From: Streptomyces venezuelae | GTDB lineage: Bacteria > Actinomycetota > Actinomycetes > Streptomycetales > Streptomycetaceae | DNA: 64,000 nt | Reading direction: 5' to 3' | NCBI RefSeq assembly: GCF_008642275.1 | Contig: NZ_CP029189.1 | Coordinates: 6,492,001 to 6,556,000 of the forward strand | Shown here: piece after piece, positions 17,208-25,775 of the stretch | Position numbering within the stretch: the first letter of the stretch is position 1 | Layout: every line of letters begins with the position of its first letter | Notes under the pieces: model-generated | Told to the model about the DNA's origin: nothing | Seen by the model: the letters and a program-made list of their open reading frames with translations, nothing else | Database searches by the model: none | Translations under genes and position numbers: made by a program

Positions 17208-20200
17208 CGCCCCGGCCCTCCTGTGCCATCAGGACCACCTGTACGTCGCCGCCGCAGGCCAGTTCGTCGAGGAACGCGGCGGTGCCGGCCTCCGGTGCGA
17301 TCAGCGGGATCCCGCGCCGGACGTAGGCACGCTCCAGCTCGGGGGTGACCATCCCGCCCGCCTCCGCCGCCCAGGGACCCCAGTCGACGGACAGCACCCG
17401 GCCCGGGAAGGACTCGGCCCAGGTGTGCGCGAGGCCGTCCAGGGCGTCGTTGGCGGCGGCGTAGTCGCACTGGCCGCGGTTGCCGTACACCCCGGAGACG
17501 CTGCCGAAGAGGGCGAGGAACCGGGGCGCGGGACCGTCCCCGTGCTCGGCGGCCGCCGAGGCCAGATGGCGGGCCCCGTCGACCTTCGTGGTGAACACCG
17601 CGCTGAAGTCGGCCGGTTGCTTGTCCCGCAGCAGGCCGTCCCGCAGGACGCCGGCGCCGTGCACGATGCCGTCGAGGCGGCCGTGGCGCTCCCGGATGCC
17701 GGCCACGACCGCCCGCACGGCCCGCTCGTCGGTCACGTCGGCGCAGTGGTACCGCACGGAGGCCGCCGCGGTGCCGAGGGCGGCCAGGGTGGCCCGGACC
17801 TCGCGCTCGGCGAGGATCCGCGAGGCCGCCGCCTCGATGTCCGCGGGTGTACGCAGCCCCGCGGCGATCAGGGCGGCACGCAGCGCGACCCGGTCCTGGG
17901 CCTGCCCGAACTCCGCCTCCCCGGCGAATGGTTCGGGGGTGCGGCCGATGAGTTCCACGTGACAGCCGGTGGCGTGGGCCAGGGCGAGCGCGGTGCGGGC
18001 CGTGATGCCACGGGCCCCGCCCGTGAGCAGGACCACCGAGGCGCGGTCCAGCAGCGGCGGGCCGTCGGACGCGCGCAGGGGAGCGGGAACGGGGCGGCGG
18101 GCGACGCGGGTTCCCTCGGCGGTGTACCCGACGGAGGCGGTCGGGCGTGCGTCACCGCTCGCGCCGCTGCTGCCGCCGCTTCCGTCCGCGCCGTCGCTGC
18201 TCAGTTCCGCCACCAGCTGCGCCGCGATGCGTTCCGGGTCCTCCTTGGGGCAGATGTCCACGGCGCGGACCAGCGCGGCGGGGAACTCCAGGGCCGCGCT
18301 GCGGGCGAAGCCGTGCAGACCGGCCCCGGGGGTGCCGGGGCCGGTGACGAGCAGCAGCCGCGGGGTTCCCGCCGTCAGAACCGTCCGCAGACCCGGGAAG
18401 GCGCCGGGCAGCACGGGAGCGGCGGTGGTCCGCAGCGCGGAGAGGTCGACGAGCCCGTCGAAGCCGGGCCCCGCGGTGCTCAGGAGGACCGGCTCGGCGC
18501 CGTGCTCCGCCAGGGCCGCGACGAGGGCGGGCGCGACGGCCTGGCCGTCCTCGACGACTCCGATGCGCAGGCCCCGCAGGGACCCCGGGTCGCCGTCGGG
18601 CCCCGGTACGGGCAGCAGGGCCACCCGGAGCCGGACGATCGGGTGCGGGGCGGGCGCCGGTGCGGTGCCCGGCCCGGCGGGTACGGGGGGAGCGGCTGCC
18701 GCCGCGGGTGTGCGGGAGGTGATCCAGGCGACGATGCCGTGCAGGGTCTTGATCCGGGACAGTTCCTCGACCGCGGACTGGGCGGAGCCGCCGCCCGGAT
18801 CCCGGGGGAGTCCGATCCGGTCGGCGAGGGCGCCGATGATCTCCACACGTTTGATGGAGTCGATGGAGAGGTCCGCTTCGAGGTCGAGTCCGGGGTCGAG
18901 CATGTCCCGGGGGTAGCCGGTGCGGGTGTGGACGATCTCCAGGACGAGGTCCATGACCTCCTCGGCGGTACGGGGGCCCTGCGGTGCCGGGGCGGGTGCG
19001 GGTGCGGGTGCCGGTGCGGGGGCGGCGGCCGTGCCGGGGCCGGTGGCGCGCCGGGACGTCTCCTCGGACGCCGAACGCGACGGGGGGACGGACGGCTCGA
19101 CGGCAGGCCGGTCGGCGCCCAGCGCGGATCGCCCCGGCACCTGCCCGGCCGGGGCGCCGGATCCGGGGAGTGCCCCGGCGCCCAGGAAGCCGAGCAGGAC
19201 GTCGCGCTGGGCCTCCACCAGCTCGCGGGTGCCGCGCAGGTACTCCAGTACGGCCTCCTCCCGGCGGTCGGTGCCGGGCACCGCCGCCGACGGGTCCGCC
19301 GTACGTGCCTCCACCACCGGCGCGGGCACCCGGCGGGCCGGGCGGAGGCCGCCCGGGACGGGCTCGCCGTCCGCGGTGCGGACCAGGTGGCCGTCGACCA
19401 GCCAGCCCGGTCGCCGCGGGGCGTGCGCCGGCAGCCGGGAGGTGCGGCCGCGGAACAGGGCCCCCGGTGCCACCGGCACACCCGCAGCAGCCAGCTCGGC
19501 CAGTGCGGTGACCAGCCTGACCAGGCCGTGCTCGCCCGGAACGTCCAGCGGGACCACCGTGTGCGGGCGCCCGTGCAGGATCCGGCCGACCAGACCGGAG
19601 AGGACCCGGCCGGGCCCCGCTTCCACGAACGTCCGGACGCCGGCCGCGTACATGGCCTCCACCTGCTCGACGAACCGGACCGGCTCCGCGACCTGGCGCG
19701 CGGCAAGGCTCCGTACCTCTTCGGCCGTCGCCGGATACCGGTCCGCCGTCGTGTTCGACCAGACCGGGGTGTGCGGAGCCCTCACCGGCGTCGCGGTCAG
19801 TTCCGCCGCGAGGGTCTTCGCCGCCCCCGCCACCACCTCGCTGTGGAACGCGCACGCCACGGGGAGGGGTTCGGCGGCGAAGCCCGCCTCGCGCAGCGCC
19901 GTCACCGCCATCGACACGGCTGCCGTCGGGCCCGAGACCACGCACTGCCGGGGCGCGTTGTGGTTCGCCACCACGCATCCGGCGCGCTCCGCGATCTCCC
20001 GTACCTCCCCCGGCGCGGCCGACACCGCCGCCATCGATCCGGGATCCGCGCCGGCGGCCGCCACGATCGCCTCGGCCCGGCGGGCGCTCAGCCGCAGCAG
20101 GCTCTGCGTGTCGTAGGCCCCCGCCGCCCACAACGCGGTGAGTTCGCCGTACGAGTGCCCGGCCACGCAGTCCGGCCGGACGCCGAGCCCGCCGAGCAGC

Positions 20201-23200
20201 AAGTGCGCCGCCGCCCCCGCGAGGCCCAGGGCCGGCTGCGCCACGCGGGTGTCGGTGACGGCCGCCCGCTGCGCGGCCCGCCCCTCGGCGGTGAAGGCCG
20301 CCGGAGGGAACATCGTCGACACCACCGGGGGCGGGGCCGAGTCCAGCAGCCCGCGCAGGGCGGGGAAGGCCGTGAAGAGGTCGGCGAGCATGCGCGGGCG
20401 CTGGCTGCCCTGGCCGGGGAAGAGGAAGGCCACCCCGCCCGGTTCCGCAGCCTCCTCCCGTACGTGCACCCCCGGGCCCGCGGTGAACGTACGGGCCTGC
20501 TCCAGGCGGGCCGACAGTTCGTCCAGGTCGGCGGCCACGACCGCCACCCTGATCCTGCCGGGGGCCGCGGCGGTCTCCGCCGCGAGGTCCCGCAGCGCCC
20601 AGGGCCGCCCGGCCGCGTCGTTCTCCTCCAGCCGCGCCGCGAGCCGGGCCATCGCCCGGCCCGCCGCCCGCCGGTCCTCGCCGCGGAAGCAGAACAGCTC
20701 CGCCGGCCACTCCTCCAGCCCGTGCCGGGGCTCCGCCGAGCCCCCGTGACCGGCCAGGACCGCGTGGTAGTTGGTGCCGCCGAAGCCGAAGGCGCTGACC
20801 CCGGCGAACCGCCGCTCCGCGGGCACCGGCCAGGGCCGGGCCTCGCTGTCGAAGGAGAACGGGCTGGTCTCCGCCCGCCAGGCCGGGTTGGGCGCGTCGA
20901 TGTGCAGGGTCGGGGGCCGCACCCCGGTGTGGACCGCCCGGGCCGCCTTGATCAGCCCGGCCAGCCCGGCCGCGCACTTGGTGTGCCCGAGCTGCGACTT
21001 CACCGAACCCAGGGCGCAGGAGCCGGGCTCGGCGCCCGACGCGGTGAACAGGTCGCTCAGGACCGAGAGTTCGGTGCTGTCCCCGACCACGGTGCCGGTG
21101 CCGTGCGCCTCGACCAGGCCCACCTGGTCGGGGGTGATGCCCGCCCTGGCATACGCCCGCTCCAGGGCCCGCCGCTGCCCTTCCGGCCGGGGCGCGGTCA
21201 GACCGAGGGAGCGGCCGTCGCTGGCGGCGCCCACCGCCTTGATCACGGCGTACACGCGGTCGCCGTCGCGTTCCGCGTCCGCGAGCCGCTTCAGGACCAG
21301 CGCGCCGACGCCCTCGCCGAGCGCGATCCCGTCGGCGGCCGCGTCGAAGGGCCGGCAGCGGCCACCGGGCGACAGGGCGCGCACGGAGGCGAACATCAGG
21401 TAGTCATTGATGCCGTTGTGTACGTCGGCGCCCCCACAGATGACCATGTCGCTGTCGTGGTCGCGGAGTTGGCGGCAGGCGAGGTCCAGGGCGGCGAGCG
21501 AGGAGGCGCAGGCGGCGTCCACGGTGCAGTTCGCCCCGCCCAGGTCGAGGCGGTTGGCGACCCGTCCGGCGATGACGTTGGCGAGGATCCCGGGGAAGGA
21601 GTCCTCGGTGAGGCGCGGCAGTTGCCCGTCCAACTCGGGCGGGAGGTCACCCAGGTAGGCGGGGTGCAGGGCGCGCAGCCCGTAGGCGCCGGCGAGTTCC
21701 GTACCGGCCTCCGCGCCGAACACCACCGAGGTCCGGGAGCGGTCGAAGACGCGGTCCTTGCCGTAGCCCGCGTCCCCGAGGGCCCGCGCCGAGATCTCCA
21801 GGGCCAGCAGCTGCACCGGCTCGATCCCGGCGAGCGAGGCGGGCGGGATGCCGTGCGCGAGGGCGTCGAAGGGCACCGGGCCGAGGAAGCCGCCCCAGCG
21901 GGACGGGGTGCGCTCACCGGCCCGGGCCGGGTCGGCGTCGTAGTAGAGCTCCGGGTCCCAGCGTTCCGCCGGCACCTCGGTGACGGCGTCGGTCCCCGCG
22001 AGGACCATGGACCAGTAGGCGGCGAGGTCGGGGGCGCCCGGATAGGCACAGGCCATCCCGACGACGGCGATGTCCAGCGGGTCGGCGGGCTGCGCCCCCC
22101 GTCGCGCCGAGAGCCCGGCGCCGGCGAGCTCGCGGGCCCGCCGCTCCAGCAGTGCGGTGGCCCCCTCGGTGACCTGCGCGTGCAGCGCCGCGACCGTGGT
22201 GGTGGCCGTACGCAGGGTGGCCGCCTGCCCGAGCATGAACAGCCCGTCGGTCCGCTGCTGTTCCTCGGACACGGGCTCCAGCGCACCGTCCCGGTCGGGG
22301 CTTCTGCGCAGGCCCTTGCTGGCGATCCGCAGCCGCCCCAGGTTGAGCCGCTCCAGCTCCTCCCACATCGCGCGCGGTTCGACGCCGTTGCGCGTGAGCC
22401 GCTGCCGGGTCGCCTCGAAGGCCTCGGCGTACGGGGTGGCCGCGCACCGGGTGGCGTGTCCCGGCGCGGTGTGCAGCAGCACGGTGTCCGTGCACTCCAC
22501 CGCCGCCCGCTGGAAGCCCGGCCGGACCGCGCCCGCCGTGACGGCCTCCTCCGTGAACAGGTAGGCGGTGCCCATCAGCACCCCGGCCCGGGCACCCCGG
22601 GCGGCCAGCGGGGCCGCCGCCGCCATCGCCATCGCGGCGGAGCGCGCATCGTGGATCCCGCCAGCGAACAGCACGTCCAGGGCCTCCGGTTCGGGGCAGT
22701 CCAGCAGGCGCTCGATCTGCTCCTCCCACAGCGGGAACGAGGCGCGCGGCCCCACGTGTCCACCGCACTCCAGCCCCTCGAAGACGAACCGCCGCGCCCC
22801 CTCGGCGAGATACCGCTCCAGCAGCCCGGGCGAGGGGACGTGCAGGTGGGTCCGGATCCCGGCCGCCTCCAGCGGGGCCGCCTGCGCAGGGGTGCCGCCG
22901 GCGATGATCGCGTACGGCGGGCGGGCCGCGGTCACGGCTGCCAGCTGCTCCTGCCGCAGCCCGGGCGGGGCGAAGCCGAGCAGGCCCACGCCCCAGGGCA
23001 GGTCCCCGAGCCGCTCGGCGGTCTCCGCCAGCAGCCGGCGTACGTCCGGGCCCTCCATCACCGCGAGCGCCAGGTACGGCACCCCGCCGGCGCCGGCCAC
23101 GGCGGCGGCGAAGGCCGCCTGGTCGCTCACCCGGGTCATCGGGCCCTGCGCGACGGGGTGCGGCCGGCCGAGGGGCCGGGCCCGTACCGCCGCGTCCAGG

Positions 23201-24075
23201 TGCCCGGTGACGGCGGCCCGAACGGCCTGCAGGACACCGCCCGTGGTCCGGTACCGCGCGGCCAGCCGGGACGCCGAGGCCCCGTCCTGCCCGACGGGCA
23301 GCAGCTGGGCGCGCAGGTCGCGGGCGCCGAGCAGGGTGTGCACGGGCCCCTCGGGCGGGGTCAGGTCGGGCCGGGCGAACACCCGGTGGCCCGCGACCAG
23401 CCGGGTCTCGGAGCCGTCCATCACCCGCAGCGCGGCGACGACTTCCTCCGGGAGTCCGGCCTCACACTCGGTGGTCAGGGCCAGTTGTACGTCGAGCAGC
23501 ACCCCGGCGGCCCCGCCCGCGACGGCCGCGGCGGCCGTGTGCGGGCCGATCCCGCCCCGGGCCCGGACGGGGACGGTGACTGCGGGGTCGCCGAGGAGCT
23601 GCTGGAGCAGGACGAAAGTGGTCGCCGGACCCACCCGGCCGCCTCCCTCATGGCCGTTGGCCACCAGAGCGCCCGCTCCCGCGGCCACGGCCGTCCTGGC
23701 CTCGGCCGCACCGGTGACCTCGGCCCAGACCCGGGGCCGCCCGGCCGCCGAGGCCCAGGCGGCCACCTGCTCGGGGGTGTGCGAAGCGGGGTCGGCGAGC
23801 AGCACGGTGTCCACGGCGGCGGGCAGCTCCCCGGGGCCGAGCGGGCACCCGGCCGGCACCCGCACCCCGTACCGCCGGGTGTCACCGCCGAGGCGGCGGC
23901 CCAGTTCCGCGAGACCGCGCCGTGCCGCGCCGGCGTCCCGTCCGAGGTCGAGCAGGCCGAGGGCACCGGCGCGTTCGGCGGCGGTCACGACGGCCGGGTG
24001 GGGTTCCTCGAAGGGGCTGACGGCGACGACGAGGTCACGGGTGGCGGCGGCGGGCTGCGGGTGCTGGGGGGTCAC
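17200..24075 (-). CDS. Iterative-type synthase: NMO-NMO-KS-AT-ACP-KR
   Basis: A 2291-residue enzyme. Two nitronate-monooxygenase-like FMN barrels come first: about 15-205 with NGHEGGGRVGP and ARGGIGPHTA, and about 300-620 with VAQGPMTRVSD, LECGGHVGPRASFP and FAGGIHDARSAA. In PUFA synthases the related PfaD is the enoyl reductase. KS follows at about 664-1095 (C856), AT at 1215-1545 (S1308 in GHSYGEL; AFHS loop, as in malonyl-selective AT), an Ala-Pro linker, one ACP at about 1700-1785 (S1740 in SIDSIKRV) and KR at about 2010-2270 (TGGARGITA, Y2205). GTG 24075 has GAGGAG 5 nt upstream; the ATG at 24105 has none. Together with the next gene it gives a full reductive cycle. Confidence 0.9.
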   Translation of the reverse strand: MTPQHPQPAAATRDLVVAVSPFEEPHPAVVTAAERAGALGLLDLGRDAGAARRGLAELGRRLGGDTRRYGVRVPAGCPLGPGELPAAVDTVLLADPASHTPEQVAAWASAAGRPRVWAEVTGAAEARTAVAAGAGALVANGHEGGGRVGPATTFVLLQQLLGDPAVTVPVRARGGIGPHTAAAAVAGGAAGVLLDVQLALTTECEAGLPEEVVAALRVMDGSETRLVAGHRVFARPDLTPPEGPVHTLLGARDLRAQLLPVGQDGASASRLAARYRTTGGVLQAVRAAVTGHLDAAVRARPLGRPHPVAQGPMTRVSDQAAFAAAVAGAGGVPYLALAVMEGPDVRRLLAETAERLGDLPWGVGLLGFAPPGLRQEQLAAVTAARPPYAIIAGGTPAQAAPLEAAGIRTHLHVPSPGLLERYLAEGARRFVFEGLECGGHVGPRASFPLWEEQIERLLDCPEPEALDVLFAGGIHDARSAAMAMAAAAPLAARGARAGVLMGTAYLFTEEAVTAGAVRPGFQRAAVECTDTVLLHTAPGHATRCAATPYAEAFEATRQRLTRNGVEPRAMWEELERLNLGRLRIASKGLRRSPDRDGALEPVSEEQQRTDGLFMLGQAATLRTATTTVAALHAQVTEGATALLERRARELAGAGLSARRGAQPADPLDIAVVGMACAYPGAPDLAAYWSMVLAGTDAVTEVPAERWDPELYYDADPARAGERTPSRWGGFLGPVPFDALAHGIPPASLAGIEPVQLLALEISARALGDAGYGKDRVFDRSRTSVVFGAEAGTELAGAYGLRALHPAYLGDLPPELDGQLPRLTEDSFPGILANVIAGRVANRLDLGGANCTVDAACASSLAALDLACRQLRDHDSDMVICGGADVHNGINDYLMFASVRALSPGGRCRPFDAAADGIALGEGVGALVLKRLADAERDGDRVYAVIKAVGAASDGRSLGLTAPRPEGQRRALERAYARAGITPDQVGLVEAHGTGTVVGDSTELSVLSDLFTASGAEPGSCALGSVKSQLGHTKCAAGLAGLIKAARAVHTGVRPPTLHIDAPNPAWRAETSPFSFDSEARPWPVPAERRFAGVSAFGFGGTNYHAVLAGHGGSAEPRHGLEEWPAELFCFRGEDRRAAGRAMARLAARLEENDAAGRPWALRDLAAETAAAPGRIRVAVVAADLDELSARLEQARTFTAGPGVHVREEAAEPGGVAFLFPGQGSQRPRMLADLFTAFPALRGLLDSAPPPVVSTMFPPAAFTAEGRAAQRAAVTDTRVAQPALGLAGAAAHLLLGGLGVRPDCVAGHSYGELTALWAAGAYDTQSLLRLSARRAEAIVAAAGADPGSMAAVSAAPGEVREIAERAGCVVANHNAPRQCVVSGPTAAVSMAVTALREAGFAAEPLPVACAFHSEVVAGAAKTLAAELTATPVRAPHTPVWSNTTADRYPATAEEVRSLAARQVAEPVRFVEQVEAMYAAGVRTFVEAGPGRVLSGLVGRILHGRPHTVVPLDVPGEHGLVRLVTALAELAAAGVPVAPGALFRGRTSRLPAHAPRRPGWLVDGHLVRTADGEPVPGGLRPARRVPAPVVEARTADPSAAVPGTDRREEAVLEYLRGTRELVEAQRDVLLGFLGAGALPGSGAPAGQVPGRSALGADRPAVEPSVPPSRSASEETSRRATGPGTAAAPAPAPAPAPAPAPQGPRTAEEVMDLVLEIVHTRTGYPRDMLDPGLDLEADLSIDSIKRVEIIGALADRIGLPRDPGGGSAQSAVEELSRIKTLHGIVAWITSRTPAAAAAPPVPAGPGTAPAPAPHPIVRLRVALLPVPGPDGDPGSLRGLRIGVVEDGQAVAPALVAALAEHGAEPVLLSTAGPGFDGLVDLSALRTTAAPVLPGAFPGLRTVLTAGTPRLLLVTGPGTPGAGLHGFARSAALEFPAALVRAVDICPKEDPERIAAQLVAELSSDGADGSGGSSGASGDARPTASVGYTAEGTRVARRPVPAPLRASDGPPLLDRASVVLLTGGARGITARTALALAHATGCHVELIGRTPEPFAGEAEFGQAQDRVALRAALIAAGLRTPADIEAAASRILAEREVRATLAALGTAAASVRYHCADVTDERAVRAVVAGIRERHGRLDGIVHGAGVLRDGLLRDKQPADFSAVFTTKVDGARHLASAAAEHGDGPAPRFLALFGSVSGVYGNRGQCDYAAANDALDGLAHTWAESFPGRVLSVDWGPWAAEAGGMVTPELERAYVRRGIPLIAPEAGTAAFLDELACGGDVQVVLMAQEGRGDA

Positions 24076-24152
24076 GGGCGCTCCTCTACCAGTGCTGTGT
24101 GACATGACGCTGTGCGGGAGGAAAGAAGGGACGAAGGGATGAAGGGCGGTGG

Positions 24153-24249
24153 ACCGGCGGCGGGTGAACCGGCGTTGCAGGTGTACCGGCGTGCGGGTGA
24201 ACCGGCGTGCAGCTGAACCGGCGTTGCGGGTGGACCGGCGTGCGGGTGA
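24153..24249. repeat. Six degenerate 15-17 bp tandem repeats
   Basis: Units beginning ACCGGCG start at 24153, 24168, 24185, 24201, 24217 and 24234; the consensus is close to ACCGGCGTGCGGGTGA. They lie 78-174 bp upstream of the GTG of the large synthase and run directly into a second, shorter-unit repeat. Confidence 0.85.
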
Positions 24250-24263
24250 ACCAAGGTGCCGAC

Positions 24264-24343
24264 GAGCCGACGAGCCGACGAGCCGACGAGCCGACGAGCC
24301 GACGAGCCGACGAGCCGACGAGCCGACGAGCCGACGAGCCGAC
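24264..24343. repeat. Ten perfect 8-bp tandem repeats
   Basis: GAGCCGAC is repeated ten times without a mismatch. Because 8 is not a multiple of 3, gain or loss of a copy would change spacing or frame. The array lies inside the probable leader of the synthase operon. Confidence 0.95.
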
Positions 24344-24484
24344 GTGCCGAGGTGCCGTGCAGCGGCAGTGCGGGGCGGGGCGGACGAAGGGGGAGCGCGG
24401 CGGTCACGCGCACACCGGCCGGGGAACCCGCCGCGGGTACGACGGGCTTGAACCGTGGTCAAACACCCGCAATGCCGCGTTGCA

Positions 24485-24513
24485 TCGTGCGGTGGCCGCC
24501 CTGCACTGTCAAC
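24485..24513 (-). promoter_or_regulatory. Candidate promoter of the ten-gene synthase operon
   Basis: On the minus strand a perfect TTGACA (24513-24508) is followed after 17 nt by CACGAT (24490-24485). Transcription from here would give a leader of about 400 nt containing both tandem-repeat arrays. The -10 is imperfect. Confidence 0.4.
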
Positions 24514-24679
24514 AGCCATGCGGAATACGATGCTTCGCACTCGCGACGTACACGTGCCACCCGAAATCCCGGCCGGGCGGAGCCCTGACACCCCCCGCCC
24601 GAGGCCGTGGCCTGCGGAGTTCTCCACCAGGCCGGGCCGGCCCCGTCGCGCGGGCCGGCGTACCGCCTTCCGGGCGGGC

Positions 24680-24694
24680 ATGCCGCGCCGGCAT
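24680..24694. promoter_or_regulatory. LysR box 1 (T-N11-A palindrome)
   Basis: ATGCCG-CGC-CGGCAT, extended by GC on each side (24678-24696), is a perfect dyad with the T-N11-A form of LysR-type operators. It lies about 100 bp upstream of the LysR start and between it and the divergent synthase operon. The same dyad recurs at 25694-25708. Confidence 0.7.
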
Positions 24695-24793
24695 GCGTAG
24701 CCACCGACCGGGCATGACCGTGACGCCGGGCCGGGGCAGTTGTTCACCCGACGAACCCTTACAGGTACGGCCTCACGCGGTTACCGTCCGGTC

Positions 24794-25687
24794 ATGACCC
24801 CCACCCTCGCGCAGCTCCGCTACCTCGTCGCCGTCGCCGACTGCCGGTCCATCACCGGGGCCGCCGCCTCGGTCTTCGTCGCCCAGTCCGCGCTGTCCCG
24901 GGCCGTGCAGGCCATGGAGCGGGATCTCGGCGTCGAGCTCCTGGCCCGCCGGGGAAGGGGGGTGGACCTCACGCCGGAGGGGGCCCGGGTCGTCCGGCTG
25001 GCCCGGACCGTGCTCAACGCGGTGGAGGCCATCGACGACATCGGGACCCCACACGGCGAGGGCGCCCGGGCGGCCCTGACCCTGGTCACCACCCCCACCC
25101 TCGCCCTCGACCTGGCCGCCGACCTGATCGCGGCCTTCACCGGACGGCATCCCGCCGTCGACGTCCGGCTCCGGCAGCACGGCAGCAGGGAGGGCCTGGT
25201 CGAGGAGGTCACCCAGGGGCGCGCGGAGCTGGCCCTGGTCGACCTGCCCGTCGACAAGGAGCTCTCCACCCACTTCATCCAGGAGCGGGAGGTGGTGCTG
25301 ATATCGCCGCCCGGCTCCCGGCTGCCCCACCCGATGCCCCTGCGCATGCTCGACGGGCTGCCGATGGTGCTGCCCACGCCGGGGACCGGCCGGCGCACCG
25401 AGATGGAAGCCATGTTCAGCTGCCTCGGAGTACGGCCCGTCCCCACCCTGGAGGTCGACGAACGCCTCGCGTGGGTGACGGGCGTGACGGACGGCCGTGG
25501 CTCCCTCATCTGGTACCGGGACGTGGTGCTGAGAGCCTTCGGGAGCCGGGCCGAGATCCGCTCCTTCACACCTCCGCTGCTGCGCCCGGTGGGCATCGCC
25601 CACGCCCGGCGGCCGCTCAGCCGGGCGGCCCGCGCGTTCATCGCACAGGCAGGGCACAAGGCACCCGTCCGGGAGCCGGTGCGCTGA
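24794..25687 (+). CDS. LysR-family transcriptional regulator
   Basis: A 297-residue LTTR. The N-terminal winged helix is canonical: LAQLRYLVAVADCRSITGAA, then VAQSALSRAVQAMERDLGVE and LTPEGARVV, followed by an effector-binding domain. ATG 24794 gives the usual LysR N-terminus; an in-frame TTG at 24740 would add 18 unusual residues. There is no clear ribosome binding site. It is divergent from the synthase operon, and a T-N11-A dyad lies on each side of the gene. I infer that it controls itself, the operon and the secreted protein downstream. The ligand is unknown. Confidence 0.9.
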   Translation: MTPTLAQLRYLVAVADCRSITGAAASVFVAQSALSRAVQAMERDLGVELLARRGRGVDLTPEGARVVRLARTVLNAVEAIDDIGTPHGEGARAALTLVTTPTLALDLAADLIAAFTGRHPAVDVRLRQHGSREGLVEEVTQGRAELALVDLPVDKELSTHFIQEREVVLISPPGSRLPHPMPLRMLDGLPMVLPTPGTGRRTEMEAMFSCLGVRPVPTLEVDERLAWVTGVTDGRGSLIWYRDVVLRAFGSRAEIRSFTPPLLRPVGIAHARRPLSRAARAFIAQAGHKAPVREPVR

Positions 25688-25693
25688 CGGGAC

Positions 25694-25708
25694 ATGCCGG
25701 CACGGCAT
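25694..25708. promoter_or_regulatory. LysR box 2 (T-N11-A palindrome)
   Basis: ATGCCG-GCA-CGGCAT repeats the dyad of box 1 with a different spacer. It starts 6 bp after the LysR stop codon and ends 67 bp before the ATG of the secreted protein at 25776. Confidence 0.65.
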
Positions 25709-25775
25709 TGAACGATGCTCGAACGGGAGGCGGCGGGGTCTGGTACGCCGGCTGATGTCCCCTCACATTGTGCGC

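Noticed and set aside
12549..17348. A 1599-codon open frame on the plus strand opposite the KS-AT-DH-PPTase gene
   Set aside because: Same reason: a low-complexity shadow frame caused by high GC at third positions of the real gene.
17104..24102. A 2332-codon open frame on the plus strand opposite the large synthase
   Set aside because: It is an antisense shadow: its composition is Arg/Gly/Pro-rich without any domain, while the minus strand carries complete catalytic motifs.
24153..24343. Possible CRISPR array
   Set aside because: Units are 8-17 bp and contiguous, with no unique spacers, and no cas gene is present.
24076..24747. Upstream extension of the large synthase to 24747, including repeats read as SSARRLVG units
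   Set aside because: GTG 24075 has a good ribosome binding site, and the extension is low-complexity and encoded by tandem repeats. I keep it only as a speculative slippage issue.
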